A stretch of DNA of 64,000 bases. Origin: Rhodospirillales bacterium (GTDB lineage: Bacteria; Pseudomonadota; Alphaproteobacteria; Rhodospirillales; JAPHRK01). The notes below the pieces were generated by a model. The model saw nothing but the letters and a program-made list of their open reading frames with translations, did no database searches and had not been told where the DNA came from. A program made the translations under genes and the position numbers. Below are positions 9,940-19,898 of the stretch, one piece after another. The stretch's first letter is position 1. The number at the start of each line of letters is the position of its first letter. Location of the stretch: NCBI GenBank assembly GCA_026196105.1, contig JAPHRK010000031.1, positions 48,719 through 112,718 of the forward strand, given 5' to 3'.

Positions 9940-12797
9940 GACGACATTCCCTTCTTCTTGAAATTCGCTCCGTAACGAAGGATGTCTGGTCGTTTTTGCA
10001 TACCTTCAGGTAATTTGACTGTCTCAAATACAGGTTCTGAGCGCTGGTTAGGTTTGGCATTAACCTTCTCAACCCGCACCCGTACATCAAACCAAGCACC
10101 CTGCCCGGTCACTGGATCAGAACAAGATTGAGCATAGCCGTGTTCATCCGCCGGAAGCCGTTCATCAATTAGATGATTGAGTAAAAACCCTTCTTGAGCT
10201 TCTTTAGCGTCCGGTTCTAAGTTCCAAGCCCCAGAGCGCTTGCCAATGGCATTCCAGGTCCAGACCGTATCCTCGTTAACCCCATCCATCAGTTCAACTT
10301 GAACCGTGATCTCACCGTTACGGCTGGAAACTTTGACCCAATCACCATTCTCAATCCCCATTTTCTCCGCTTTTTTGCGAGACATATGGAGATTGTTACT
10401 GCCGTGAATTTGTCTCAGCCATGCGTTTTGAGTTCCCCAAGAATGGTACATGGCTGCCGGGCGTTGCGTCAGGGCATGCATTGGGAATTCTTCGACCCCT
10501 TTTTGCTCATTCTCAAAAGGTGTGTACCAAATTGGCAAAGGATCAAAATAAGTTTCAACCCGCTTACGATGACTTTCTGGCGGTTGAACTTCGCCTTTGC
10601 CTTGGGCTGCTAAACGGAATTTTTGCATTGGCTCACTGTAGATTTGCCCAATGATTGGTTTGGCCGAACCAATGAAACGCATATCGGCAGCATATTCGAG
10701 ATAATCTTTATTGATGGTCTTAAAATAACGCTGCTCAGGAGCTAGCTCCATGCGCCAGAAGCATTGGTTGGCAATGTATTTTTCTAACTGGCGCTTGTTC
10801 GGTGCCCCAACGCCTAATTCATCCCCATCTTCACCCCGCCACCCGGCAAGCAAACCAACGCCGGGAGCTCGTTCATGGTTAATAATGTAATCAGAGTAAC
10901 CACCAGGGTATTTGGCTTCCCCCCCTTCATTGGTCAAACCAGGAAGGCCAAGCCTTGCCCCAAGTTCAATGATCACATCCTGGAAAGGCCGCACATCTCG
11001 ATTGGGTTTAACAACAGGTTGGCGAATGGAATCAGAAGGGCCGTCCGCATCACATATGGGGCGGTCCAGCAGGGAAATACAGTCCCAGCGCTCCAGATAA
11101 GTGGTGTCTGGTAAAATCAAATCAGCAAAAGCGACAGTCTCTGAATAATACGCGTCAGAATAGATGATTTTAGGGATTTTATATTCCCCGGTTTCTTCAT
11201 CTTTGTCCGTCAGCATTTTGATGGTCTCGGCGGTATTCATCGTCGAGTTCCAGGCCATATTAGCCATGTAGAGGAACAAAACATCTACGGGGTATGGATC
11301 ACCACGCCAAGCATTGGAAATCACCATATGCATCAAGCCATGAGCCGACATAGGGGCATCCCACGAGAAGGCTTTATCAATACGTTGTGGCTTACCGTCG
11401 TCATCAACCAACAGGTCTTCCGGTGCAGTCACATAACCCAGATGACCGCCAGCTAAAGGCGTGTTTGGTTTAATATCTTTGAGCATCCCTGTCGGCTTAG
11501 GCATGGAGTCCAAACCTTTAGGATAAGGCGGCTTAAAGCGCATCCCACCAGGGGCATCAATACTCCCAAGCAGAATTTGTAGAACATGAATAGCCCGACA
11601 AGTGTGGAAGCCATTCGAGTGAGCCGAAATGCCACGCATAGCATGCATAGCCACAGGCCGACCCACCATTTTGTCATGTTTACGCCCGCACCAATCGGTC
11701 CAAGGAATATACAGGGTTAGCTCTTCCTCGAAAGCCGCATGCGCCATCTCTGCAGCAATGCGTTTGATGGTAGCCCCGTCTATGCCTGTTTCTTCAGCCA
11801 CGGCATCAGGACTATATTTTTCCTCCAAGTAACGCTCTGCAAGAATATGGAAAACAGGTTTGGCTATTCGCCCATCAGCCAGGGTAAATTCACCCTTTAA
11901 GGCTGGCGAACTATCTTTGCCATTTGACGGTACAGGCTTGCCGAGATTTACATCCCAGCACAGTTCATTACCTTCCTCATCACGGACAAACAACCCATCT
12001 TCATCACCATCTTGGATGACTAGGTTCACTGCATTTGAATAACGCTTGAGATATTCAACATCGACCTTACCCGCACGTAAAAGTTCATGGATAAGTGCGA
12101 GAACAAAGAGGCCATCCGTTCCTGGTTTAATCCCGAGCCATTCATCAGCAAGAGCTGCATACCCTGTACGGACAGGGTTGATTGAAATGTATTTTCCGCC
12201 CTGCCCTTTAAGCTCACCTAGGCCCCGCTTAATTGGATTGCTATCATGATCTTCAGCTACCCCGAACATGAGGAAATATTTGGTATGCTCCCAATCGGGC
12301 TCAGAGAATTCCCAGAAGGCACTGCCGATGGTATAGATACCAGCCGCTGCCATGTTGACGGAACAAAAACCACCGTGGGCTGCATAATTAGGCGTACCGA
12401 ATTCCTTCGCCCACCAACCCGTTAAAGATTGGCTTTGGTCACGACCAGTAAAGAAAGCAAGTTTTTCCGGGGCCGTAGAGCGCACATCACCAAGCCATTT
12501 GGTAGCGATCTCCATCGCCTCTTCCCACTCGATCTCCTCAAATTCACCTGCACCACGTTCACCAACTCGCTTTAATGGTTTGGTTAATCGAGCCGGAGAA
12601 TTGTGCTGCATAATCCCGGCAGAACCCTTAGCGCAAAGAACACCTTTATTGATCGGATGGTTGGGGTTTCCCTGAATATAGCGAACCTCACCATTGGTCA
12701 GATGCACCTTAATGCCGCACCGACAGGCGCACATATAGCAGGTGGTATATTTTATCTGATCTGAAACGTGAGGCGATAACTCAATATCGCGACTCAA
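9936..12797 (-). CDS. soeA: Molybdopterin oxidoreductase catalytic subunit, probable cytoplasmic sulfite dehydrogenase SoeA
   Basis: CYMCACRCGIKVHLTNGEVRYIQGNPNHPINKGVLCAKG; no twin-Arg signal at the N-terminus; operon with ferredoxin and DmsC-like anchor. Confidence 0.82.
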   Translation of the reverse strand: MSRDIELSPHVSDQIKYTTCYMCACRCGIKVHLTNGEVRYIQGNPNHPINKGVLCAKGSAGIMQHNSPARLTKPLKRVGERGAGEFEEIEWEEAMEIATKWLGDVRSTAPEKLAFFTGRDQSQSLTGWWAKEFGTPNYAAHGGFCSVNMAAAGIYTIGSAFWEFSEPDWEHTKYFLMFGVAEDHDSNPIKRGLGELKGQGGKYISINPVRTGYAALADEWLGIKPGTDGLFVLALIHELLRAGKVDVEYLKRYSNAVNLVIQDGDEDGLFVRDEEGNELCWDVNLGKPVPSNGKDSSPALKGEFTLADGRIAKPVFHILAERYLEEKYSPDAVAEETGIDGATIKRIAAEMAHAAFEEELTLYIPWTDWCGRKHDKMVGRPVAMHAMRGISAHSNGFHTCRAIHVLQILLGSIDAPGGMRFKPPYPKGLDSMPKPTGMLKDIKPNTPLAGGHLGYVTAPEDLLVDDDGKPQRIDKAFSWDAPMSAHGLMHMVISNAWRGDPYPVDVLFLYMANMAWNSTMNTAETIKMLTDKDEETGEYKIPKIIYSDAYYSETVAFADLILPDTTYLERWDCISLLDRPICDADGPSDSIRQPVVKPNRDVRPFQDVIIELGARLGLPGLTNEGGEAKYPGGYSDYIINHERAPGVGLLAGWRGEDGDELGVGAPNKRQLEKYIANQCFWRMELAPEQRYFKTINKDYLEYAADMRFIGSAKPIIGQIYSEPMQKFRLAAQGKGEVQPPESHRKRVETYFDPLPIWYTPFENEQKGVEEFPMHALTQRPAAMYHSWGTQNAWLRQIHGSNNLHMSRKKAEKMGIENGDWVKVSSRNGEITVQVELMDGVNEDTVWTWNAIGKRSGAWNLEPDAKEAQEGFLLNHLIDERLPADEHGYAQSCSDPVTGQGAWFDVRVRVEKVNAKPNQRSEPVFETVKLPEGMQKRPDILRYGANFKKKGMSS

Positions 12798-12954
12798 ACC
12801 TGCCCCACCACAAATGATGAACCCATGACAACACCTAATCCCTGTTATTTAAATTTGTTTTTTCTAATTTATATTTTTCGAATATACCAGAAACAACAGA
12901 TATTACCTAGAACTATTCGATCTTTCTGAACCAAGGCAAAAAAAGAAAGATTTC

Positions 12955-13866
12955 TTATACCTGAGAATCTCGATCAACTTCCTCTTGAACCCAATCAAAA
13001 AATGCCTTGACCTTGGGCTGTTCCATTGATGGTTCTGGTGTCACGACGAAATGAGAGAATTCAGAAGGACGGCTTTCTGCAAAGGGGCGGACGAGACGCC
13101 CTGCGGCAAGATGCTCTTTGGTCATCGAGGAACGTCCAATCCCTACTCCGTAGCCCGTCAACAACAAATCTATGAGGGCGTTTGAATCTGAAACGCCTAG
13201 TCCTTTGTTAGGTTCAATGCCTTTGACCCCTTCCTGGGCCAGCCAAAAACCCCATGTTGTAGAAGGTTCCATCGTCAAAGCAGCGCAATCATGAACGAGC
13301 TCAAAATTTTTAAGATCACTGAATTTTGTTAAAGGATGAGGGCCATTTAGGAGCATGGGACTACAAACCGGGTAAACCTCCTCAGTCATAATCAGCTTTG
13401 AGTAAAGCCCAGGATAAATGCCAAGGCCATAACGGATACCAATATCAAAGGGATCTTTTCGGAAATCCACTGAAGTTTCGTCGTAAAAAATATCAACAGA
13501 GAGATCAGGGTAGCGCTCAAGAAAACGCGGAATTCTAGGAATTAGCCAAACCTTCCCAAAGGACGCAAGAGCGCTAATGCTCAAACGCCCTTCAACGCCC
13601 TTCTCTTTTAAACGACTCCCTGCTTTAACAAGGGTTTCAAAGCCGGCCGTTAAACCAGGTAAATATCCCCTGCCTGCTTCGGTCAATTTTAATCCACGAG
13701 GCATCCTCTCAAAGAGTTCAACCCCAAGAAACAGTTCAAGGTTTTTAACCTGATGACTAATTGCTGCTGGGGTAACATTGAGTTCCTGGGCAGCACTTTT
13801 AAAACTGTTATGACGGGCAGCCGCTTCGAAGGAACGAAGGCCATTCAAAGGAGGCAATTTATTCAT
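12955..13866 (-). CDS. LysR-family transcriptional regulator (GcvA-like)
   Basis: LPPLNGLRSFEAAARHNSFKSAAQELNVTPAAISHQVKNLE. Confidence 0.93.
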   Translation of the reverse strand: MNKLPPLNGLRSFEAAARHNSFKSAAQELNVTPAAISHQVKNLELFLGVELFERMPRGLKLTEAGRGYLPGLTAGFETLVKAGSRLKEKGVEGRLSISALASFGKVWLIPRIPRFLERYPDLSVDIFYDETSVDFRKDPFDIGIRYGLGIYPGLYSKLIMTEEVYPVCSPMLLNGPHPLTKFSDLKNFELVHDCAALTMEPSTTWGFWLAQEGVKGIEPNKGLGVSDSNALIDLLLTGYGVGIGRSSMTKEHLAAGRLVRPFAESRPSEFSHFVVTPEPSMEQPKVKAFFDWVQEEVDRDSQV

Positions 13867-13983
13867 AGCACATCTCCATGGCTTAGTTTTTGTATCTCTT
13901 TATACGAAATATTCTCGTTTGTGCAATAATATTACTTTTGCATAATAGAGATAGTAAACAACTTGAGAAAGATGGAGAGGGTC

Positions 13984-14223
13984 ATGAACACATGCGTACA
14001 CACCAGCGATAAACATGTAAATTACACTGTTGAATCAAGAGATGGATTTTGGACAAAAGTTGCCAATACATTTGTGATGGTTTCAGACCTTTTAGCGACA
14101 TGGCATCAGCGCACAGGACAGCGAAAAGCCCTTCTGTCTTTAGATGACCGCATACTTAGCGATATTGGTATTAGTCGTGCACAAGTTGAACAGGAAGCAA
14201 ACAAACCTTTCTGGAAGGAATAA
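13984..14223 (+). CDS. DUF1127 (YjiS-like) small protein
   Basis: C-terminal LLSLDDRILSDIGISRAQVEQEANKPFWKE. Confidence 0.88.
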   Translation: MNTCVHTSDKHVNYTVESRDGFWTKVANTFVMVSDLLATWHQRTGQRKALLSLDDRILSDIGISRAQVEQEANKPFWKE

Positions 14224-14244
14224 AACAATTTCGCCCTTAACCTG

Positions 14245-15216
14245 TCAGTTAACTGCATGCTTTGCCATTAATCGACGGAATTGATGATAATTCAAATTTA
14301 AAAGTTGCGCCGCATCTGTTTGATTGTGGCGCGCTTCTGCCAAAGCTTTTTGAATCAGGGTTTTCTCAACGCCATTTACAGTTTGCTTAAAGTCTTTAGG
14401 AAACTCACCAACTTCTAAAACTTCGTCACTCTCATCCTGCCGCCAGGGACTGGCAAAAGGGTCAAAAACAATATGGTTCAACGGTTCTTCAGAAACCCCA
14501 TGACGGTGAACGCTGCGCTCAACCACGTTTTTTAACTCACGAACATTTCCGGGCCAATCGTGGGATAGCAACGCCTGCTCAGCATCTTTTGAAAAACCTG
14601 AAAATAGAGGCCAGCCTAACTCTCGTACCATGTCCAAGGCAAAAGAATGAGCGAGCAAAGGAATATCAGTGAGACGGGCTCGTAAAGGGGGCACATTGAC
14701 CACGTCAAAGGCCAAGCGGTCTAACAGGTCTTCCCGGAACTTCCCTTCACGGGCTAGAGCTGGCAGGTCGACATTTGTTACCCCGACTACTCGAACGTCC
14801 ACATGAATGGTTTCCGATCCACCAACCCGTTCAAACTCTCCATATTCAAGAACACGTAGAATTTTTTCCTGGGTAGCCGGTGCAGCAGTCGCAATCTCAT
14901 CAAGGATAAGGGTCCCTCCATCGGCTCTCTCAAACCGACCTAAGTGCCGACGTTCTGCCCCGGTGAAGGCACCCACCTCATGACCAAACAATTCTGTATC
15001 TAACAAGGATGCGGTGAGAGCAGCGCAATTCACCTTAAGCAAAGGACCTTCCCAACGGTTGGAAAGATAATGGAACCTCTCCGCCACTAACTCCTTACCA
15101 CAGCCTCGTTCCCCAATCACTAAACAAGGCTTCCTTAAGCTTGCCAGGCCAGAGACCTGTTCAAGGGCACTCAGAAAGACGGGGTCTTCTCCAACAATTG
15201 CTTGCTTAATATCCAT
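14245..15216 (-). CDS. pspF: Phage shock protein operon activator PspF (sigma-54 enhancer-binding protein without receiver domain)
   Basis: AAA+ GERGCGKELVAERFH, ELFGHEVGAFTGA, C-terminal Fis HTH; divergent from pspABC. Confidence 0.94.
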   Translation of the reverse strand: MDIKQAIVGEDPVFLSALEQVSGLASLRKPCLVIGERGCGKELVAERFHYLSNRWEGPLLKVNCAALTASLLDTELFGHEVGAFTGAERRHLGRFERADGGTLILDEIATAAPATQEKILRVLEYGEFERVGGSETIHVDVRVVGVTNVDLPALAREGKFREDLLDRLAFDVVNVPPLRARLTDIPLLAHSFALDMVRELGWPLFSGFSKDAEQALLSHDWPGNVRELKNVVERSVHRHGVSEEPLNHIVFDPFASPWRQDESDEVLEVGEFPKDFKQTVNGVEKTLIQKALAEARHNQTDAAQLLNLNYHQFRRLMAKHAVN

Positions 15217-15318
15217 TTTAGTGTTTTCCGTTATCGTTTATTTACATTTTATAGCACTTGTACCCACTATTTTGAAAGTAAAAATATTAATATCGTTTAT
15301 TTTCAACGCTCTAACTTT

Positions 15319-15334
15319 TGGCACAGTACATGCA
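15319..15334 (+). promoter_or_regulatory. Sigma-54 (-24/-12) promoter of pspABC
   Basis: TGGCACAGTACATGCA: GG-N10-GC spacing, upstream of pspA and divergent from pspF. Confidence 0.85.
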
Positions 15335-15375
15335 ATTTAGACAGCAACAGACAACTTAAGACGAAGGTAAAGACA

Positions 15376-16050
15376 ATGGGCATTTTCTCTCGGTTTACAG
15401 ACATCATGAACGCCAACATCAACTCCATTCTTGACCGGGCAGAAGATCCCGAAAAAATGGCCCGTTTGATGATTCAAGAAATGGAAGAAACACTCGTTGA
15501 AGTAAGATCTTCAGCAGTGAAAAGCATTGCCGATAAAAAAGAAATCGAACGACGACTTGAAAAACTCAATCAAAGCCAAAAAGAGTGGGAAGAAAAAGCT
15601 GAATTTGCCATCAGTAAAGGCCGTGAAGATTTAGCCAAAGGAGCTTTGATTGCCAAACACAAACTTTCTGACCAGGCAATTGTTCTAGAATCTGAACTAA
15701 TCATCGTTTCTGAATCTCTGCAAAAGTACAACGACGACATGAGTAAGCTTCAAGCCAAGCTTGAAGAAGCGAAAACCAAACGCAAATCTGTAGAAATCCG
15801 TATGAAAGCTGCACAAAAGCGCGTTAAGATACGCCAGACTTTACACGATGGGCGGGTTGATGAAGCTCTTTCCAGATACGATAGCTTAGAACGGCGCATT
15901 GATGAGCTTGAAGCAGATGCCGAAGCTTATGATCTTGGCAAAGATACAGTGCCATCGTTGGAGCAAGAGCTTGCTGACCTGGAAGCTGAAAATGGAATTG
16001 CAGACGAGTTAGCAGCCCTTAAGAAAAAAGTCAGCAAGAAATCAAAGTAA
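15376..16050 (+). CDS. pspA: Phage shock protein A (PspA/IM30 family)
   Basis: MGIFSRFTDIMNANINSILDRAEDPEKMARLMIQEMEETLVEVRSS; start revised from 15202. Confidence 0.96.
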   Translation: MGIFSRFTDIMNANINSILDRAEDPEKMARLMIQEMEETLVEVRSSAVKSIADKKEIERRLEKLNQSQKEWEEKAEFAISKGREDLAKGALIAKHKLSDQAIVLESELIIVSESLQKYNDDMSKLQAKLEEAKTKRKSVEIRMKAAQKRVKIRQTLHDGRVDEALSRYDSLERRIDELEADAEAYDLGKDTVPSLEQELADLEAENGIADELAALKKKVSKKSK

Positions 16051-16089
16051 GGCTCATGTTGGGCTTTCAGAATCAAAGGCGGTTAAACA

Positions 16090-16344
16090 ATGATCATAGG
16101 TTCAGTTTCATTCATTATTGTGGTCTTGATAATCACGGTGATCGTGCCGCTTTTTATTATCCTTCACTATATAACCAAGTGGAAAATTATGAAGGCGCAA
16201 GAAACAAACCTGGGCGATGGGCGTGTTGCGGTTGATATGAGCAAACTTGAAGCGCTATCTAAGACAGCCAAAAAGCTGGATGAAAGGGTTCAAACCCTTG
16301 AAAAGCTACTTGATTCAGAAGCCCCTGGTTGGCGTGATAGTTAG
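16090..16344 (+). CDS. pspB: Phage shock protein B
   Basis: Short single-TM protein with C-terminal coiled coil (LEALSKTAKKLDERVQTLEKLLDSEAPGWRD), between pspA and pspC. Confidence 0.92.
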   Translation: MIIGSVSFIIVVLIITVIVPLFIILHYITKWKIMKAQETNLGDGRVAVDMSKLEALSKTAKKLDERVQTLEKLLDSEAPGWRDS

Positions 16345-16353
16345 GAGATTACA

Positions 16354-16806
16354 ATGGGTCATCATAGACGAAAGTATCGAAAACAAGGTTGTAGCGAACA
16401 TCGCCGCAACGGAGTCATCTACCGGGTAACTAAGACCGTTGGTGAGAAGCTCGACCTCAAACGTAAATGGGTTTTGTTTGGCTTCATTGCTCTTTGTATC
16501 CTTAACTTCCCCCTCGCCGCCTTCTTATTCCTCCTCGCTTGGTTCTGGACCGACCACCCTGGGAAACTGGAAAACTGGTGGGGAAACGCGAAAGCCAATT
16601 TCAATCCAAGCTTTGCCACAGCCAATGCAAGCCCAGATGCCTCCCCCCAAGGTTCGGCATCAGAAACAACTTTCGAAGCAGATCCTTTTTTCGAAGATCT
16701 AAAAAAGCAGTTCGACGATCTAGAAACCCGCACAGGTAAGATGGAAGAACAGGTTACCTCTGAAGAATTTAACCTAAGGCAAGAGTTTAAAAAAATGGAA
16801 GACTGA
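16354..16806 (+). CDS. pspC: PspC-domain envelope stress protein
   Basis: PspC-like TM segment KWVLFGFIALCILNFPLAAFLFLLAWFWTDHP following pspB. Confidence 0.85.
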   Translation: MGHHRRKYRKQGCSEHRRNGVIYRVTKTVGEKLDLKRKWVLFGFIALCILNFPLAAFLFLLAWFWTDHPGKLENWWGNAKANFNPSFATANASPDASPQGSASETTFEADPFFEDLKKQFDDLETRTGKMEEQVTSEEFNLRQEFKKMED

Positions 16807-16843
16807 AGCGCTAGAGTTTGGTAGCAGAAAAATAGGAAGAACC

Positions 16844-17032
16844 GTGTCTGATTTATTTGAATCGCTCACTAACAACATGCCATGGAGATTTTATGCGTGG
16901 ATTGTTGCCCTAATCAGCCCTGGATTTGCTTTCTTTTGCGCCAGGGCAGATAACTGGAATGCAACATGGGTTTTCACAGCATTTGCTGTAATTGCGGCAA
17001 TTAGCTTACTTGTTGGACACAGAAGAAATTAA
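16844..17032 (+). CDS. Small two-TM protein at the end of the psp operon
   Basis: 62-aa ORF with two hydrophobic segments, 38 nt after pspC, same strand. Confidence 0.55.
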   Translation: MSDLFESLTNNMPWRFYAWIVALISPGFAFFCARADNWNATWVFTAFAVIAAISLLVGHRRN

Positions 17033-17108
17033 CAAATGCTATTTAACCTCCTCTGGGCAAGAGCCTTTTGAGCAAAAGATAAAAAAACTTAGTAAGTGTA
17101 AAGCGCAA

Positions 17109-17942
17109 TTACTTTTCTGTTGCGAGACGGATAAGTATTTTTTTAGCTGTTTGACCGACCTTATCACTCCTTCCGTCAGCAGCTTTAATCAAAGTATTAA
17201 CAACACCCACATGGTCTTTTGCATTCTCATAGAGTGACCATTCAGCAGAATAACCATTTAACAGATTAACACTTTCTTCTTTGCCTGATTTAGTCTTTTC
17301 ATCCAGTTCCTTAAGGCGTGTGATGAGTTCTTCCTTTGGCATCCAATATTGAAGTTGTTCAAGAATAAGCTGAGTATAAAAGTTATCGCCAGTGGCAAAA
17401 AAAGCGACCCATGCAACATCAAGATCATGCGGACCATTTAGCTCTAAGCGCTTGAAATTAAATGGGCGTTTTGCCTGAAGGTTTTTAAAAAGTTTATCTG
17501 CTTCACCTTTTGCATCCTCTCCGACATAATCGATAAAAGATTTATGCAATATTTCAACGATCTCATTTTTGTTCTTCAAATTCGTTGATGAAACCGAATC
17601 AGCGATTATAAAATGATGTACATCATTTCCTTTTTTTATCACATGTTTGGCAACGCTCATCGCTTTTTCAGGTTGCTCCATCAAAGCATTTGCAAAAAAA
17701 GTAAGGAGTAAATCAAATTTATTTTCATGCCGTGAGGCGTCTTTACCGAGCAATTGAAACCGATCTTTAACTTTAACAAACAGTTTTGTCGCTACAATAA
17801 GGTTCTTTTCTTCATAGTAATACTTAGTTGTGTCCCAAAATTTTTTGCCGGGATCATTCGCAAACGCTTCAACAGGCAGCACGACTAGAAGCAAGAGTAC
17901 AAGACAGGAAATATAAAAAAAAGAAGCCGCTGAAGTTTTCAT
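17109..17942 (-). CDS. Hypothetical exported protein
   Basis: Internal Met gives a good signal peptide MKTSAASFFYISCLVLLLLVVLPVEAFA. Confidence 0.6.
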   Translation of the reverse strand: MKTSAASFFYISCLVLLLLVVLPVEAFANDPGKKFWDTTKYYYEEKNLIVATKLFVKVKDRFQLLGKDASRHENKFDLLLTFFANALMEQPEKAMSVAKHVIKKGNDVHHFIIADSVSSTNLKNKNEIVEILHKSFIDYVGEDAKGEADKLFKNLQAKRPFNFKRLELNGPHDLDVAWVAFFATGDNFYTQLILEQLQYWMPKEELITRLKELDEKTKSGKEESVNLLNGYSAEWSLYENAKDHVGVVNTLIKAADGRSDKVGQTAKKILIRLATEK

Positions 17943-18100
17943 GTCTTGCCCTACCCAAAATTTACAATGGGCCACTATCATATATTTTGTATTTACAAGC
18001 AATATCCAGGATAAGGAGAGGCGTTACACGTCGAAAAGCAACTTAACTTATATCGGTATTATTCAGAAAGAAGAAACGAATAAGCCCAAGCTTTAAAGAC

Positions 18101-18745
18101 TTAACCAGCCGCTTCTTTCATGGCCTTGATGTTCCCGGCGTAATCACCGCCTTTAAATGTGGCGCTACCAGCAACACAGATATTTGCTCCAGCATCTTTT
18201 ACCGCCTTGATGGTATCGACATTAACACCGCCATCCACTTCAATATCTATCGGACGATCACCAATCATCTGGCGGAGGCGTTTGATTTTGTCGAGTTGGG
18301 AATTGATAAATTTTTGTCCGCCAAAACCGGGATTAACGCTCATCACCAAGATCAGGTCAATTTCATCAAGAACGTAGTCGAGGCTATCAATATCAGTAGC
18401 AGGATTGAGAGAAACACCTGCTTTTTTGCCCATGCCTCGGATCATCTGTAAGCTACGGTGCAAGTGAACATCAGCTTCAGCGTGAACGGTAATATAATCT
18501 GCCCCAGCATCAGCAAAAGCTTGTAGATAAGGTTGGGCCGGATTGATCATGAGATGTACATCAAAGGGTAGATCAGAGTGAGGGCGCAAAGCCTTCACAA
18601 CGTCAGGGCCAATGGTAATATTTGGCACATAATGCCCATCCATCACATCCACATGAATCCAGTCTGCCCCTGCTTCAGTAACAGCACGAACTTCTTCACC
18701 CAGTATAGCGAAATCTGCGGAAAGGATTGATGGTGCAATTTTCAT
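18101..18745 (-). CDS. rpe: Ribulose-phosphate 3-epimerase
   Basis: [13 protein letters not shown]...[17 protein letters not shown]...[11 protein letters not shown]. Confidence 0.97.
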   Translation of the reverse strand: MKIAPSILSADFAILGEEVRAVTEAGADWIHVDVMDGHYVPNITIGPDVVKALRPHSDLPFDVHLMINPAQPYLQAFADAGADYITVHAEADVHLHRSLQMIRGMGKKAGVSLNPATDIDSLDYVLDEIDLILVMSVNPGFGGQKFINSQLDKIKRLRQMIGDRPIDIEVDGGVNVDTIKAVKDAGANICVAGSATFKGGDYAGNIKAMKEAAG

Positions 18746-18771
18746 TGGTTTAGCCCTTCTCAATATCTTAT

Positions 18772-18797
18772 GTCATTCCCACTTTCGCAGGAATGAC
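18772..18797. repeat. Short palindromic intergenic element (gtcattcc...ggaatgac)
   Basis: gtcattcc-N10-ggaatgac; resembles the right end of the repeat at 57369-57453. Confidence 0.65.
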
Positions 18798-18815
18798 AGT
18801 CAAAGCGTAACGGAG

Positions 18816-19880
18816 TTACTGAACTTTAGGGTCCAGGCCACCAGCGGCATAACGGTCTGCCATATCGGTGAGTTTTGCCACCTTAATTTTTGAAGCCTGA
18901 CCAGCAGTATTAAAAGCTTCGTAACGGCTGAGGCAAAGCTCGGTCATGGCAGCGATAGCAGGTTTCAAGTAAGCCCGTGGATCGAAAGCTTCTTTTTGCT
19001 CAGTCAGCACCCGGCGGATTTGCCCGGTGATTGCCATGCGGTTATCTGTATCAATATTGACCTTACGGACGCCGTACTTAATACCCTTAACGATCTCTTC
19101 TAAAGGAACACCATAGGTTTGTGGCATCTCACCACCAAACTCGTTTATGATATCTTGAAGTTCTTGAGGCACTGAGCTGGAGCCGTGCATCACCAAGTGG
19201 GTGTTTGGCAGTTTGGCGTGGATTTTCTCAACTACATCCATGGCTAAAATATCGCCTGTTGGCTTGCGGGTGAATTTGTAAGCACCGTGAGAAGTCCCCA
19301 TAGCAATCGCTAAAGCATCCACTTTGGTTTTAGCGACAAAATCAGCGGCTTGCTCTGGGTCTGTCAAGAGCATGTCTTTATCGAGTTTACCTTCAAAACC
19401 ATGGCCGTCTTCTTTTTCACCTTCACCAGTTTCAAGCGAACCAAGGCAACCCAGTTCGCCTTCAACAGAAACACCCACCATGTGGGCCAAGTCTGTGACC
19501 GCTTTGGTGACTTCAACATTGTATTCATAAGAGGCGGGCGATTTGCCATCAGCTTCTAAAGAACCATCCATCATCACGGATGAGAACCCAGCCGCCACAG
19601 CGGAAGCACAAGTGCGGGTTTCATTGCCATGATCAAGGTGCATGCAAACTGGAATATGGGGATACATCTCAACAGCAGCCTCAATTAGCTTACGCAATAC
19701 AATGTCATTAGCATAGCTACGAGCACCACGACTGGCTTGCATAATAACTGGAGCATCCGCTTTGTCGGCAGCAGCCATAATCGCCAGCATTTGCTCCATG
19801 TTGTTGATGTTAAATGCTGGAACCCCGTAGTCGTTTTCGGCTGCGTGGTCTAATAGCTGTCTCATGGATACTAAAGCCAT
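18816..19880 (-). CDS. fba: Class II fructose-bisphosphate aldolase
   Basis: [36 protein letters not shown] zinc motif. Confidence 0.96.
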   Translation of the reverse strand: MALVSMRQLLDHAAENDYGVPAFNINNMEQMLAIMAAADKADAPVIMQASRGARSYANDIVLRKLIEAAVEMYPHIPVCMHLDHGNETRTCASAVAAGFSSVMMDGSLEADGKSPASYEYNVEVTKAVTDLAHMVGVSVEGELGCLGSLETGEGEKEDGHGFEGKLDKDMLLTDPEQAADFVAKTKVDALAIAMGTSHGAYKFTRKPTGDILAMDVVEKIHAKLPNTHLVMHGSSSVPQELQDIINEFGGEMPQTYGVPLEEIVKGIKYGVRKVNIDTDNRMAITGQIRRVLTEQKEAFDPRAYLKPAIAAMTELCLSRYEAFNTAGQASKIKVAKLTDMADRYAAGGLDPKVQ

Positions 19881-19898
19881 AACGGAAAATCCCTTATT

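Noticed and set aside
9421-9975. 184-aa plus-strand ORF
   Set aside because: Antisense to the ferredoxin subunit gene; no family-like motifs.
12798-12954. Searched for a terminator or regulator site specific to soeABC
   Set aside because: AT-rich spacer without a convincing hairpin or palindrome.
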